DNA of 45,957 nucleotides from Desmonostoc muscorum FACHB-395 (GCF_014698035.1 NZ_JACJSF010000064.1:1-45957); one strand, 5' to 3'; shown: positions 8,878 through 17,784, numbered from the stretch's first letter. The notes: a model not told the origin generated them from the sequence alone. Program-made: numbers and translations.

Positions 8878-11598
8878 TTGGACAACTGGTTCACCCGATT
8901 GGGTGAATGCGATCGCTGCATCCAGAACTACTCTGAAAGTAGAGGAACTTTTTCTGCTGTTAGTGATAACGCCAACAGCCAAAAAAGTCTCATAATGGCT
9001 ATGATTGCCTTGAATATTATGTCAATTGCTTATATATCAAAGGTTCAAAGAGTGGATGAAATTGTCAAATCACCAGATTTCCAGCCAGAGAAGATCGCTC
9101 TATTGGAAACAATTGCTGCCAATTTACCTGGGATGATTTTCCAAATTCTGCAACGGCAGGATGGCTCTGTGTTTATCCCTTATATTAGTTCTGGTTGTGA
9201 ATACTTGTATGAATTAAAACCAGAAGCTGTACAGGCAGACTTTCAGGTGCTATACAAATTGATTCATCCACAGGATATAAAAGCTTTTACAGAATCTATT
9301 ACTGTTTGTAGTACCACTTTTAAACCTTGGCATTGGGAAGGTCGCATCATTACACCTAGTGGCCAATTGAAGTGGATTCAAGGTACTTCGCAACCCGAAC
9401 TACAAGGAACAGGCGATTTTCTTTGGAATGGCTTAGTCATGGACATTACAGACCGAAAACAAGCCGAAGAAAAATTGCAAGAGAGCGAGGCTCGGTATAA
9501 AGCAATTTTAGATGCTATTCCCGATTTGATGTTTCGCATTAGCCGCGATGCCGAGTATCTAGATTTGAAAAGTGAGGGAGCAAATATCACTCTTTCGAGA
9601 GAAGAAATAGTTGGGAAACGCGTGCAAGAGTTATTGCCTAGTGATGTTGCAGCAATTAGCCTGGAAGCGATCGCTAAAACTTTAGATTCTGGAACTTTGC
9701 AAACTTGCGAATATCAACTAGCAACGCCTTTGGGAGTCAGAGATTATGAGGCGCGGTTGGTAGTGAGTGGTGAAGATGAAGTACTAGCAATTGTCCGAGA
9801 CATCACAGAACGCAAACAAGCAGAAGTCAGTTTACAAAATCTTGCTCAAAAATTTGCTAAAGCTTTTAGTTGCAGTCCTGATTCCATTACCATTAGTACG
9901 CTGCAAGAAGGGCGGTTCATCGAAGTTAACGACAGTTTTGTCGAACTCTCAGGTTATGAGCGAGATGAGGCGATTGGTAAAACTTCTTTTGAGTTAAATC
10001 TTTGGGTAGACGATCGCGATCGCCTAAATTTGTTACATGAGTTGCAAAGCACAGGAGTTGTTCGCAACTTAGAATTTGAATTTCGGCAAAAGTCTGGCAA
10101 GATAATTACAACGCTGCTTTCAGCCGAAATCATCGATTTAGATAATATCCCTTCAATCTTAGCAGTCCATCACGACATTACAGAACGCAAGCAAGTAGAA
10201 GCGCAATTTCGCCTATCAGCACAACGCGATCGCTTGTTGGCAGAAACTCTAGTGCGAATTCGGTCTTCCCTTAACTTAGAAGAAATTCTGCAAACCACCG
10301 TAACGGAAGTAAGGCAATTTCTGCAAGCAGATAGAGTTTTTATTGGTTTAAATAATGCCAAGTTAGGAGTCAGAACCCTTGCCGAATCAGTAGATCCCAA
10401 GTATCCATCAGTCTTAGGTTGGTCTACTAATGATGAAGCTTATTTACAAGAATTGAGAAACTTACTAAAAGATAATCTTGTGCGTGTTGTTGAAGACATT
10501 ACACAAATAGCAGTATCTCCCAAAGTTAAAGCACACTATCAAAAATTTCAAACAAAGGCTAGCTTGGCAGTACCACTGATGCTAGGCAATGAATTATTTG
10601 GTGCGTTAATTGCCAATCAATGCTCAAGTTCGCGTCATTGGCAGCCAATAGAAATTGATTTGCTACAACAGATGTCAGAACAAGTAGCGATCGCCATTCA
10701 GCAAAGCCAGATATACCAAAAACTCGCAGAACTTAACACTAATTTAGAACAACAGGTAGAAGAACGAACAGCACAGTTGCAGCAGAAAATGCAAGAATTT
10801 GAAAAACTGGATCGTGTCAAAGATGTTGTTTTGCATACAGTTGCCCACGATTTACGAACTTCGGTGATGGGTAACTTAATGGTGTTAAAGAATTTGTTAA
10901 ATCAGGGAGTGGGGAGGGGCGAGCAGGGAGCAGGGGAGCAGGGGAGCAGGGGAGAAGAATTAATAACCAATGCCCAATGCCCAATTCCCAATTCCCAATT
11001 CCCAATTCCAGTATCTCGCTCAATAATCGAGCGGATGATTCAAGGCAACGATCGCCAACTAGCGATGATTAACTCATTGCTAGAAATTAATTCCTGCGAA
11101 AAACAGGGTATTGACATCAAACATGAACCTGTGCAACTTAGCACCGTGCTGGGAGGAACAGTTACCCACCTGGAACCTGTGTTGACACAAAATCAAGCGA
11201 CTCTGAAGAACTTGGTTCCCACAGATTTACCGTTAGTAATGGCAGATGGGACTCTGTTGCAGAAAGTTTTGGTAACTTTAATCACACATAGCTTGCAAAA
11301 TAATCCACCAGGATTAAATTTTATTCTTAGTGCCAGCATTGAAGGGGGAATGATTCGCACTCAGATTCAAGATGATGGTGTAGTAATGAGTAAACTAGAG
11401 TGCGATCGCCTTTTCGATCTCCATGTCCGCGATCCTCAAGATTGTTGTTCTACCAGCATTGGCTTAAAAATGTATCTTTGTCGGAAAGTTATTAAGGCAC
11501 ATGGCGGCAAAATCGGTGTTATTAGTAACCGCAAGCGCGGGTTAACTTTCTGGTTTACATTACCTCTCTTCACTTCATCCGCAACAAATCGCCCATAA
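8878..11598 (+). CDS. PAS-GAF sensor protein with degenerate histidine kinase
   Basis: A soluble sensor of 906 residues: PAS1 (about 75-193), PAS2 (200-313), PAS3 (318-438), GAF (450-614), coiled coil, HisKA with phospho-acceptor His657 in AHDLRTSVMG, then a HATPase-like domain (about 778-900). The HATPase is degenerate: the N-box reads TLITHSLQ (key Asn replaced by His), the G1 box DDGVVM lacks its second Gly, and the G2 box is SIGLKMYL. The next gene has intact boxes in the same fold. Autophosphorylation is therefore unlikely (inference). A repeat-derived segment (10906-11008) lies between the two HisKA helices. The start is uncertain: TTG 8878 is the longest option without a clear ribosome site; ATG 8995 would give 867 residues. 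The 19-bp gap to the next kinase suggests co-transcription. Confidence 0.85.
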   Translation: MDNWFTRLGECDRCIQNYSESRGTFSAVSDNANSQKSLIMAMIALNIMSIAYISKVQRVDEIVKSPDFQPEKIALLETIAANLPGMIFQILQRQDGSVFIPYISSGCEYLYELKPEAVQADFQVLYKLIHPQDIKAFTESITVCSTTFKPWHWEGRIITPSGQLKWIQGTSQPELQGTGDFLWNGLVMDITDRKQAEEKLQESEARYKAILDAIPDLMFRISRDAEYLDLKSEGANITLSREEIVGKRVQELLPSDVAAISLEAIAKTLDSGTLQTCEYQLATPLGVRDYEARLVVSGEDEVLAIVRDITERKQAEVSLQNLAQKFAKAFSCSPDSITISTLQEGRFIEVNDSFVELSGYERDEAIGKTSFELNLWVDDRDRLNLLHELQSTGVVRNLEFEFRQKSGKIITTLLSAEIIDLDNIPSILAVHHDITERKQVEAQFRLSAQRDRLLAETLVRIRSSLNLEEILQTTVTEVRQFLQADRVFIGLNNAKLGVRTLAESVDPKYPSVLGWSTNDEAYLQELRNLLKDNLVRVVEDITQIAVSPKVKAHYQKFQTKASLAVPLMLGNELFGALIANQCSSSRHWQPIEIDLLQQMSEQVAIAIQQSQIYQKLAELNTNLEQQVEERTAQLQQKMQEFEKLDRVKDVVLHTVAHDLRTSVMGNLMVLKNLLNQGVGRGEQGAGEQGSRGEELITNAQCPIPNSQFPIPVSRSIIERMIQGNDRQLAMINSLLEINSCEKQGIDIKHEPVQLSTVLGGTVTHLEPVLTQNQATLKNLVPTDLPLVMADGTLLQKVLVTLITHSLQNNPPGLNFILSASIEGGMIRTQIQDDGVVMSKLECDRLFDLHVRDPQDCCSTSIGLKMYLCRKVIKAHGGKIGVISNRKRGLTFWFTLPLFTSSATNRP
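10906..11008 (+). repeat. Two repeat types inserted in-frame in HisKA domain
   Basis: Positions 10921-10954 are iterations of gcagggga; 10967-11008 are six heptamers (ccaatgc twice, ccaattc four times). Together they encode GEQGAGEQGSRGEE and then NAQCPIPNSQFPIP. The neighbouring paralogue has only about nine residues (ASPEENISI) between VLRNLL and SRSILERMIQ, where this protein has about 36. The ccaattc heptamer is the reverse complement of the ggaattg-type array between ureF and ureG. Confidence 0.9.
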
Positions 11599-11617
11599 AT
11601 CACCAAAAAATGAGAGG

Positions 11618-13441
11618 GTGTTATTTATAGCAATGTTGAGTAAAGGAAACACCCTCGACGGTATGGGCAAAGTTGCTTGGATGCTAATAGCTACTCCATT
11701 TACAACAGTGCAAAGCTGGTGGAGAAAAACCTTTTCTGCACCAACAACAGATGAAACCACTACTCTTTACAGAGCTTGGCGTAACCGTTTTTTGTGGCAG
11801 AGATTGCGTTTATGGTTATGGCTGGCGCTGATTTGTTTGTTGTCTTTTACTTTGCGAGACATTTACGGCTTTTTGTTCTCTTTAAAAGAGTTGGAAAGTC
11901 TGCCAGAAATACTTAGAACTCAACGCCTTGTAATCAATATTGCAATGCTCCTGAGTATACTGATCTGCTTTGCCTTACATAAAACTAAATTAGGTCGTAA
12001 TCGTCCAGATTTATTATTTTTGGGGTCTTCTTGGGCAATTAGTCTCGCATCACAGTTATTTGCCACCCTGAGAGGTTTCGCATTACCCGATGCTATCGGT
12101 TGGTCACTGCTCTTCTTGAGCCAAGCTATATTAATGCCAGTCTGCTGGATTGTTCACTTGCTGTCTCAAGTGGGTGTGCTAGTTTACTATTTTGGTGTAA
12201 ATACGGTGCTTGGGCTAAAGACACCAGTCCCAGAACACCCAGAAATATATAGTGTGACATTTCTTTTATACATTTTTTGGTTTTGTGCTATATGTGACAT
12301 TGGTGTTTATCTATACGATCGCCTGCAACGTTCTGAGTTTTACGCCCGTCAAGAACTGGAATTTGCATATCAAAAACTCAAGGTTGCAGAAACTAAATAT
12401 CGCAGTATTTTTGAAAACGCTGTTGAAGGAATTTTTCAAAGCAGTCCCGATGGACGTTATATTACGGCAAACCCTGCTTTAGCAAGTATTTATGGCTACT
12501 CCTTAGCGGAGGAGGTGACAGCACATTCCACTGATATTCAACAATTGTATGTCGATCCAAACCGCCGCGCCGAATTTGTGCGGTTGATGGAAAAGTATGG
12601 CAGCATTTCCGAGTTTGAATCCCAAATTTATCGCCGAGACGGGAGTATTGTCTGGATTTCAGAAAAAGCCTACGCAGTGCGTGACGAACAGGGAAAACTG
12701 CTTTACTACGAAGGTTTGATTGAAGACATTACCCAGCGCAAACAAACTGAAGAAGAACTACGAGTATTTTTCCATGCAGTTTCCCACGACTTACGCAATC
12801 CAGTACTGGGTAGTTTAATGGTGCTGAGAAACTTGCTTGCAAGTCCAGAGGAAAATATTTCGATTTCCCGCTCAATTTTAGAGCGGATGATTCAAAGTAG
12901 CGATCGCCAACTCAACTTAATTAATTCGTTGATGGAAGCTCATGTCAGCGAAGTGCAAGGTGTTGTTTTGCAACGTCAGCCTGTACAATTACTGACAGTT
13001 GTCGAAGCTGCGATCGCAGATTTGGAACCATTGCTAGAGCAAAATCAAGCCAAGCTGACCAATCTAGTATCCGCAGATTTGCCATTATTGAATGCAGATC
13101 CCACCCAACTATGGCGAGTTTTTTCTAACTTAATTGTCAATTCTATCAAACACAATCCTCCTGGATTGCTATTGACAATTAACGCTACCCGTGAAAATGA
13201 GATGATTTATTGTACTGTCAGTGATAACGGTACAGGCATTAGTCAACAACAAAGCGATCGGCTTTTTGACCTTTACTTTCGGGGCGCAAATATCCGCAAT
13301 TCTGTAAGTTTGGGATTGGGCTTATATTTATGTAAGCAAATCATCAATGCTCACGGCGGCGAAATTGGTGTGAACAGTGTATTGGATGCAGGGGCAACCT
13401 TCTGGTTTACATTACCTATTAGTAGCGCATTTACAGGCTAA
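11618..13441 (+). CDS. Membrane PAS sensor histidine kinase
   Basis: A membrane-anchored histidine kinase of 607 residues. The N-terminal ~230 residues hold about five or six hydrophobic segments (for example LWLWLALICLLSF and VINIAMLLSILICFAL), followed by a PAS domain (about 260-376), HisKA with His390 in SHDLRNPVLG, and an intact HATPase: NLIVNSIKHN, DNGTGIS, FDLYFRG and GLGLGLY. Its last ~230 residues are closely related to those of the upstream gene, so the pair looks like a tandem duplication of the transmitter module. The start could be GTG 11618 or ATG 11633; neither has an ideally spaced ribosome site. No response regulator is encoded next to it. It may form mixed dimers with the upstream degenerate kinase (inference). 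Confidence 0.88.
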   Translation: MLFIAMLSKGNTLDGMGKVAWMLIATPFTTVQSWWRKTFSAPTTDETTTLYRAWRNRFLWQRLRLWLWLALICLLSFTLRDIYGFLFSLKELESLPEILRTQRLVINIAMLLSILICFALHKTKLGRNRPDLLFLGSSWAISLASQLFATLRGFALPDAIGWSLLFLSQAILMPVCWIVHLLSQVGVLVYYFGVNTVLGLKTPVPEHPEIYSVTFLLYIFWFCAICDIGVYLYDRLQRSEFYARQELEFAYQKLKVAETKYRSIFENAVEGIFQSSPDGRYITANPALASIYGYSLAEEVTAHSTDIQQLYVDPNRRAEFVRLMEKYGSISEFESQIYRRDGSIVWISEKAYAVRDEQGKLLYYEGLIEDITQRKQTEEELRVFFHAVSHDLRNPVLGSLMVLRNLLASPEENISISRSILERMIQSSDRQLNLINSLMEAHVSEVQGVVLQRQPVQLLTVVEAAIADLEPLLEQNQAKLTNLVSADLPLLNADPTQLWRVFSNLIVNSIKHNPPGLLLTINATRENEMIYCTVSDNGTGISQQQSDRLFDLYFRGANIRNSVSLGLGLYLCKQIINAHGGEIGVNSVLDAGATFWFTLPISSAFTG

Positions 13442-13624
13442 AGTTGCTAATTAAACCTTTTTATTACCAAAAATATTTTTTAACAAAACAGTAAGAAAAA
13501 AGGAAGAAAAGAAGTAATTTTGTGACGAAACAGAAGAGGAATAATTCTAACTTTTATAAAAAAATCGTAATGGGCTACGCCCCCCTAAACCAATTAATTC
13601 GTAATTAAAGACTGTTATATAAGG

Positions 13625-13779
13625 CAATACAGTTCAGTTAAGCATCTCTTTCTTCTCTCTGCGTTCTCTGCGCCAACTCTTGGAGACGCTGCGCGTTAGC
13701 GGAAGCCTCTCGTAGAGAAGGCGGTTCGTGAAAAAAATGACTTTGGTAACAGAGTTTTAGCCTTAACTGAACCGTATTG
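13625..13779. mobile_element. MITE with 18-bp TIRs and 10-bp target duplication
   Basis: A 155-bp non-coding element. Left end caatacagttcagttaag (13625-13642); right end cttaactgaaccgtattg (13762-13779), its reverse complement with one mismatch. It is flanked by the perfect direct repeat ttatataagg at 13615-13624 and 13780-13789, the signature of transposition. The interior contains 'tctctgcg'-type and 'gcgttagcggaagcctctcg'-type repeats that look nested. A second copy of the family is at 32740-32848. The rest of 13442-13859 is AT-rich, with nothing else recognised. Confidence 0.88.
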
Positions 13780-13859
13780 TTATATAAGGAAATTAAAATG
13801 ATTTGTAATTAGTTAAATTAGAACCATAATAAAAAGTGGAAGCTCAAGCTAAACTCTGT

Positions 13860-14306
13860 ATGCTGACATTTACCCAAGTTAAACCACCTAATTACGATGC
13901 CGTAGTTACTTTTACTCTGGCGCTGACAGCAGAAGAACGCACCCGCAGCCGTCATCGCTTTGAAATTGAAGATGGTAAGGTTGTGTTTTTACATTTACCC
14001 AGAGGAACTGTCTTACACGATGGCGATATTCTGCAAGAAGAAACCCATAACAGTTTAATTAGAGTTATTGCCAAACCAGAACTAGTAGTAACTGCCTTTG
14101 CCCAAACATCACTTTTATTATTACGGGCAGCATATCATTTAGGAAATCGCCATGTACCTGTAGAAATTACTCCAACTTATTTACGCTTGTCCTCAGATTC
14201 AGTTTTACGTGCAATGTTGGAACAATTGGGGTTAGAAGTTAAAGAGGAAATTTTACCATTTCAGCCAGAATTAGGAGCTTATGGACAACACCATCATGCT
14301 CACTGA
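13860..14306 (+). CDS. ureE: Urease accessory protein UreE
   Basis: A nickel metallochaperone that delivers Ni2+ to the urease apoenzyme complex in the cytoplasm. The sequence has the UreE pattern: LTAEERTRSRHRFE, then a short beta domain with FLHLPRGTVLHDGDIL, then the metal-binding domain with AYHLGNRHVPVEI and a His-rich tail (YGQHHHAH) typical of Ni binding. I place the start at ATG 13860 (MLTFTQVKP), the usual N-terminus; GTG 13836 would add eight residues. Neither has a clear ribosome site. The 3' end overlaps ureF by 26 bases, implying translational coupling. The urease structural genes and ureD are not in this window. Confidence 0.93.
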   Translation: MLTFTQVKPPNYDAVVTFTLALTAEERTRSRHRFEIEDGKVVFLHLPRGTVLHDGDILQEETHNSLIRVIAKPELVVTAFAQTSLLLLRAAYHLGNRHVPVEITPTYLRLSSDSVLRAMLEQLGLEVKEEILPFQPELGAYGQHHHAH

Positions 14307-14973
14307 TAGCCATCTTTTGAGTATTTTACAGTTGGCTAGCCCCGCTTTGCCTGTGGGAGCATATAGTTATTCTGAAGGCTTAGAAATGTTGGTGGAAAAT
14401 GGTACGATCGCTAACCACGCACATCTCAAAGATTGGTTAAAAGCAGAGTTGCTCTACGGGGCAATTCGTCTAGAGGCGGCGGTGATGGTACGATCGCAGC
14501 AAGCTGCAAAAATAGGTGATGTAGAGTCCCTCTGCCATTGGAATCTGTGGTTATCGGCTGCTAGGGAAACAGAAGAATTACGTGCCTCTAGTTGGCAGAT
14601 GGGGCGATCGCTCATCCAATTACTTGGTAAACTAGAACCGCAGATTATACCTATTGCAAATGCTGTGGGTAATCCTTGCAATTATGCGATCGCTTTTGGT
14701 ATTGCCGTTGCCCATTGGCAAATTAGCATCCAAGCCGCATTACTCGGATATCTGCATAGTTGGGCAAGTAATTTAATTACTGCTGGCGTGAAACTCATCC
14801 CCCTTGGACAAACAGCAGGACAGCAGTTATTGCTAGATTTGCAACCATTATTTAGCACTGCGGCATTAGAAATTCTCGCGTTGGAAGATGATGAACTCGC
14901 TTGTTGTAGTTGGGGTTTGTCGCTGGCGAGTATGCACCATGAGACGCAGTATACAAGGTTGTTTAGGAGTTAG
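14281..14973 (+). CDS. ureF: Urease accessory protein UreF
   Basis: Part of the UreD-UreF-UreG complex that loads nickel and carbamate into urease, thought to act as the gate or checkpoint for UreG. It is all-alpha, 230 residues, with family hallmarks: LQLASPALPVGAYSYSEGLE near the N-terminus, AFGIAVAHWQI in the middle and WGLSLASMHHETQYTRLFRS at the end. The start at ATG 14281 lies inside ureE; ATG 14296 is an in-frame alternative. It is followed by ~100 bp of heptamer repeats before ureG, an unusual spacer in an otherwise tight operon. Confidence 0.93.
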   Translation: MDNTIMLTDSHLLSILQLASPALPVGAYSYSEGLEMLVENGTIANHAHLKDWLKAELLYGAIRLEAAVMVRSQQAAKIGDVESLCHWNLWLSAARETEELRASSWQMGRSLIQLLGKLEPQIIPIANAVGNPCNYAIAFGIAVAHWQISIQAALLGYLHSWASNLITAGVKLIPLGQTAGQQLLLDLQPLFSTAALEILALEDDELACCSWGLSLASMHHETQYTRLFRS

Positions 14974-14978
14974 TCATG

Positions 14979-15027
14979 GGAATTGGGAATGGGGAATTGG
15001 GAATGGGGAATGGAGAATTGGGAATTG
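14979..15027 (+). repeat. Tandem heptamer array (ggaattg/ggaatgg), 7 units
   Basis: Seven 7-bp units in register: ggaattg, ggaatgg, ggaattg, ggaatgg, ggaatgg, agaattg, ggaattg. They begin five bases after the ureF stop. This is the short tandemly repeated type known from heterocyst-forming cyanobacteria. The same heptamer on the opposite strand occurs inside the gene at 10967-11008 and upstream of the gene at 21249. Confidence 0.93.
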
Positions 15028-15051
15028 GGCAAAAACTAAGGACTAATAACA

Positions 15052-15079
15052 ATGACAAAGGACAAATGACAAATGACAA
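15052..15079 (+). repeat. Tandem heptamer array (atgacaa), 4 units, over ureG start
   Basis: Units atgacaa, aggacaa, atgacaa, atgacaa run directly into the ureG coding sequence, and the last unit supplies the ATG at 15073. Because 7 is not a multiple of 3, successive ATGs lie in different frames: the one at 15052 stops after five codons, and the one at 15066 is out of frame with ureG. Confidence 0.9.
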
Positions 15080-15675
15080 TGAACGCATTTCGAGTAGGGA
15101 TTGCTGGGCCGGTGGGTTCGGGGAAGACAGCTTTGCTGGATGCTTTGTGCAAGGGATTGCGTGAGCAGTATCAGATTGCGGTGGTGACAAATGATATCTA
15201 TACTCAGGAGGATGCTCAGTTTTTAGTGCGTTCTCAGGCGTTGGCTAGCGATCGCATTTTGGGTGTAGAAACTGGTGGTTGTCCCCATACTGCTATCCGT
15301 GAAGATGCTTCGATGAATTTGGCGGCAATTGAACAATTAGAAGAACGTTTTATCGATTTGGATTTGGTATTTTTGGAAAGTGGCGGCGATAATTTAGCTG
15401 CTACCTTTAGTCCCGAATTGGTGGATTTAACAATTTACGTCATCGACGTTGCAGCAGGAGATAAAATTCCCCGCAAAGGCGGGCCAGGCATTACCAAGTC
15501 TGATTTGTTGGTGATTAACAAAACTGATTTAGCGCCTTATGTTGGTGCAGATTTAAGTGTGATAGAACGAGATGCTAAAAAAATGCGCGGCGATAAACCT
15601 TTTATTTTTACTAATTTGAAAACTCAGTCTGGACTTGCAGATGTAATTAACTTTGTTTGCACAAATATTTGTTGA
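15073..15675 (+). CDS. ureG: Urease accessory GTPase UreG
   Basis: A SIMIBI-class GTPase whose hydrolysis drives nickel insertion into urease; it works with UreE, UreF and UreD in the cytoplasm. Visible motifs: P-loop GPVGSGKT (about residues 11-18), VTNDIYTQEDAQFL, the metal-binding CPH in ETGGCPHTAIREDAS, VFLESGGDNLAATFSP and the guanine-specificity motif NKTDLAPYVG. Length is normal (200 residues). ATG 15073 lies in the heptamer array; ATG 15079 (MNAFRVGIAG) is the alternative and gives the more usual N-terminus. No clear ribosome site is visible because the repeat occupies that position. Confidence 0.95.
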   Translation: MTMNAFRVGIAGPVGSGKTALLDALCKGLREQYQIAVVTNDIYTQEDAQFLVRSQALASDRILGVETGGCPHTAIREDASMNLAAIEQLEERFIDLDLVFLESGGDNLAATFSPELVDLTIYVIDVAAGDKIPRKGGPGITKSDLLVINKTDLAPYVGADLSVIERDAKKMRGDKPFIFTNLKTQSGLADVINFVCTNIC

Positions 15676-15678
15676 AAA

Positions 15679-15892
15679 AGAATTCAGAATGGGCTAAACG
15701 CCCCGCTACCGCTAACAGGAGTCAGAATTCAGAATCAAGACAATTAAACCTGCATATTTAGTGCGGATGCAAAAATACCGTTTATTCAGACGCTAGTTAA
15801 CTCACTATCCGCCACTCGTACAGAATTCATGCTGTATATGGATAGCGGGGCGTTTAGCCCATTCTGACTCCTGACCCCTGACTCCTGAATTC
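15679..15892. repeat. Inverted repeat between ureG and ABC gene
   Basis: Left arm cagaatgggctaaacgcccc and onward at 15685-15708 is a perfect 24-bp reverse complement of 15843-15866. Outside and inside the arms are iterations of gaattcagaa/ctcctgactcctga type. Related sequence recurs at 19556-19672 and 26084-26126. It fills a convergent junction, so a role in transcription termination is possible (inference). Confidence 0.85.
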
Positions 15893-15897
15893 TATTT

Positions 15898-17784
15898 CTA
15901 TAAAGCCCTTAGATGCCGACTTCGCACCCGTTCAGCACTACCAGTAGGAATTGCAGCAATTAATTTTTGCGTGTATTCCTCTTTGGGTTCTTGGTAAATG
16001 CTTTCGGCTGTGCCTTCTTCAACAATTTGACCTCGATTCATAACTAAAATGCGATCGCTCATAAATTTCACCACACTTAAATCGTGAGAAATAAAGATAT
16101 AAGTAAGCTGAAAATCTGACTGTAATTCTTTGAGAAGATTTAATACCTGCGCCTGTACTGAAACATCCAACGCTGAAACTGATTCATCACAGATGATAAA
16201 CTTAGGATTCAATGCCAAAGAACGGGCTATGCAAATCCGTTGACGTTGACCGCCAGAAAACTGATGAGGATAGCGGTTCATCGCATCTGCACTCAACCCT
16301 ACCCGTTCTAATAGTTCAACTACCCGTTGCCGTCTTTGTTGCTTTGTCTTCCCAACAGCGTGAATTAACAAAGGTTCCATCACCGCGTCGCCAACCTTCA
16401 TCCGTGGATCGAGGGAACTAAAAGGATTTTGGAAGACTATTTGCATTTCCCGCCGCAATTTTTGCAACGGTTCTCCTTTGAGGCTAGTAATATCTTGTTT
16501 CTCAAAGATAATCTGACCACTCATCGGTTCAATTAAGCGCAGCAAGGTTCTGCCAAGGGTGGTTTTACCACAACCAGATTCTCCCACCAAACCTAGTGTT
16601 TCTCCTGGCTTGACATCAAAGGAAACTCCATTAACCGCCATATTGTAGCGTTTTGTCCCACCAAACACCCCGCGCACTGGAAAACCAACTTTCAGGTTGC
16701 GGATTTGCAACAGGGGTTCTTTTTCATTGAAGTTTGCTAATCTTGCAGCAATCTCTTCGGTGGTGACTTCTATAGGTAGCGCAGGTTCTTTTGGCTGAAT
16801 TATTACTTGTCCTGTTGCTGTCTCTTCTGCACTCATGTAGTCAGAAACAGTGAGTAATTTTTGGGGACGACGGTTGAGTGTGGGGCGACAAGCTATCAAA
16901 CCTTTAGTATATGGATGCTGGGGACTGCTGAAAATTTGCTCAGAAATACCAGATTCGACAACTTTGCCTTTATACATCACCGCTACTTCATCAGCAATTT
17001 CTGAAATTAGCCCCAAATCGTGGGTGATGAAAATCATTGCCATGTCACGACTTTGCTGCAATTCTCGCAACAAGTCCAAAATTGTGGCTTGCACCGTCAC
17101 ATCCAAAGCTGTAGTTGGTTCATCGGCAATTAAGATTAATGGGTTGCAAGAAATTGCCATTGCAATCATTACCCGTTGCAACTGACCCCCAGAAAGTTCA
17201 TGAGGGTAGCGTTCCAGCATGGCTTCTTTGTGTTCTTTAACCAACTGGGCCAACTTTGATGGTTCTGGTTTCGATGAATTGCTGTTGGTTTGATGCCAAG
17301 TTTCGATATATTGCTGCTGTATATCTTCATCGCTAGGTAGAAGTTTAACCTCTTGTAGACCTGCGATCGCAATTTGTCGTGCTTGGGCTGCTGACACCTT
17401 TTGATGCCGCATAATCGCTTCTGTTAGCTGAAACCCAATGTCATAAACCGGATTAAGCGAACTCATCGGTTCTTGAAAAATCATGGCGATATCGCCACCC
17501 CGGTGTAACTGCATTTGCTCAGGAGGCAGTTTTACCAAATCGATCGGGTTCCCATTCTCCTGCGGACGAAACCAGATTTCACCCCCAGTAACTGTACCGG
17601 GACTTTGCAACAAACCCATCACAGCTAGGGCTGTCACTGATTTACCACTCCCCGATTCTCCTACTATTCCTAGAGTTTCACCTCGATGCAGTCCAAAGGA
17701 TATACCATCCAAAGCTCTGACAGTATTGCCATCACCGGGAAATTCAACTTGGAGATTGCGAACCTCTAGGACAGTTTCTCTCAT
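15898..17784 (-). CDS. Peptide/nickel-type ABC transporter, two fused ATPase domains
   Basis: The ATP-hydrolysing subunit of an oligopeptide/dipeptide (Opp/Dpp/Gsi-like) importer, with both ATPase halves in one chain of 628 residues. N-terminal half: Walker A GESGSGKS near residue 41, signature LSGGQLQR near 198, Walker B LILIADEPTTALD. C-terminal half: GESGCGKT near 400, FSGGQRQR near 502, FIICDESVSALD. Each half ends in the oligopeptide-transporter region that follows the H-loop (HPYTKGLIACRPTL; EEYTQKLIAAIPTG). A polar linker of ~70 residues joins them. No permease or substrate-binding gene is adjacent, so the substrate is unknown. ATG 17784 has no obvious ribosome site. Confidence 0.92.
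   Translation of the reverse strand: MRETVLEVRNLQVEFPGDGNTVRALDGISFGLHRGETLGIVGESGSGKSVTALAVMGLLQSPGTVTGGEIWFRPQENGNPIDLVKLPPEQMQLHRGGDIAMIFQEPMSSLNPVYDIGFQLTEAIMRHQKVSAAQARQIAIAGLQEVKLLPSDEDIQQQYIETWHQTNSNSSKPEPSKLAQLVKEHKEAMLERYPHELSGGQLQRVMIAMAISCNPLILIADEPTTALDVTVQATILDLLRELQQSRDMAMIFITHDLGLISEIADEVAVMYKGKVVESGISEQIFSSPQHPYTKGLIACRPTLNRRPQKLLTVSDYMSAEETATGQVIIQPKEPALPIEVTTEEIAARLANFNEKEPLLQIRNLKVGFPVRGVFGGTKRYNMAVNGVSFDVKPGETLGLVGESGCGKTTLGRTLLRLIEPMSGQIIFEKQDITSLKGEPLQKLRREMQIVFQNPFSSLDPRMKVGDAVMEPLLIHAVGKTKQQRRQRVVELLERVGLSADAMNRYPHQFSGGQRQRICIARSLALNPKFIICDESVSALDVSVQAQVLNLLKELQSDFQLTYIFISHDLSVVKFMSDRILVMNRGQIVEEGTAESIYQEPKEEYTQKLIAAIPTGSAERVRSRHLRAL

Noticed and set aside
14963..15190. 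Minus-strand frame rich in PIPNSPFPIPNSPF
   Set aside because: Simply the translation of the ggaattg heptamer array; no gene-like start or family.
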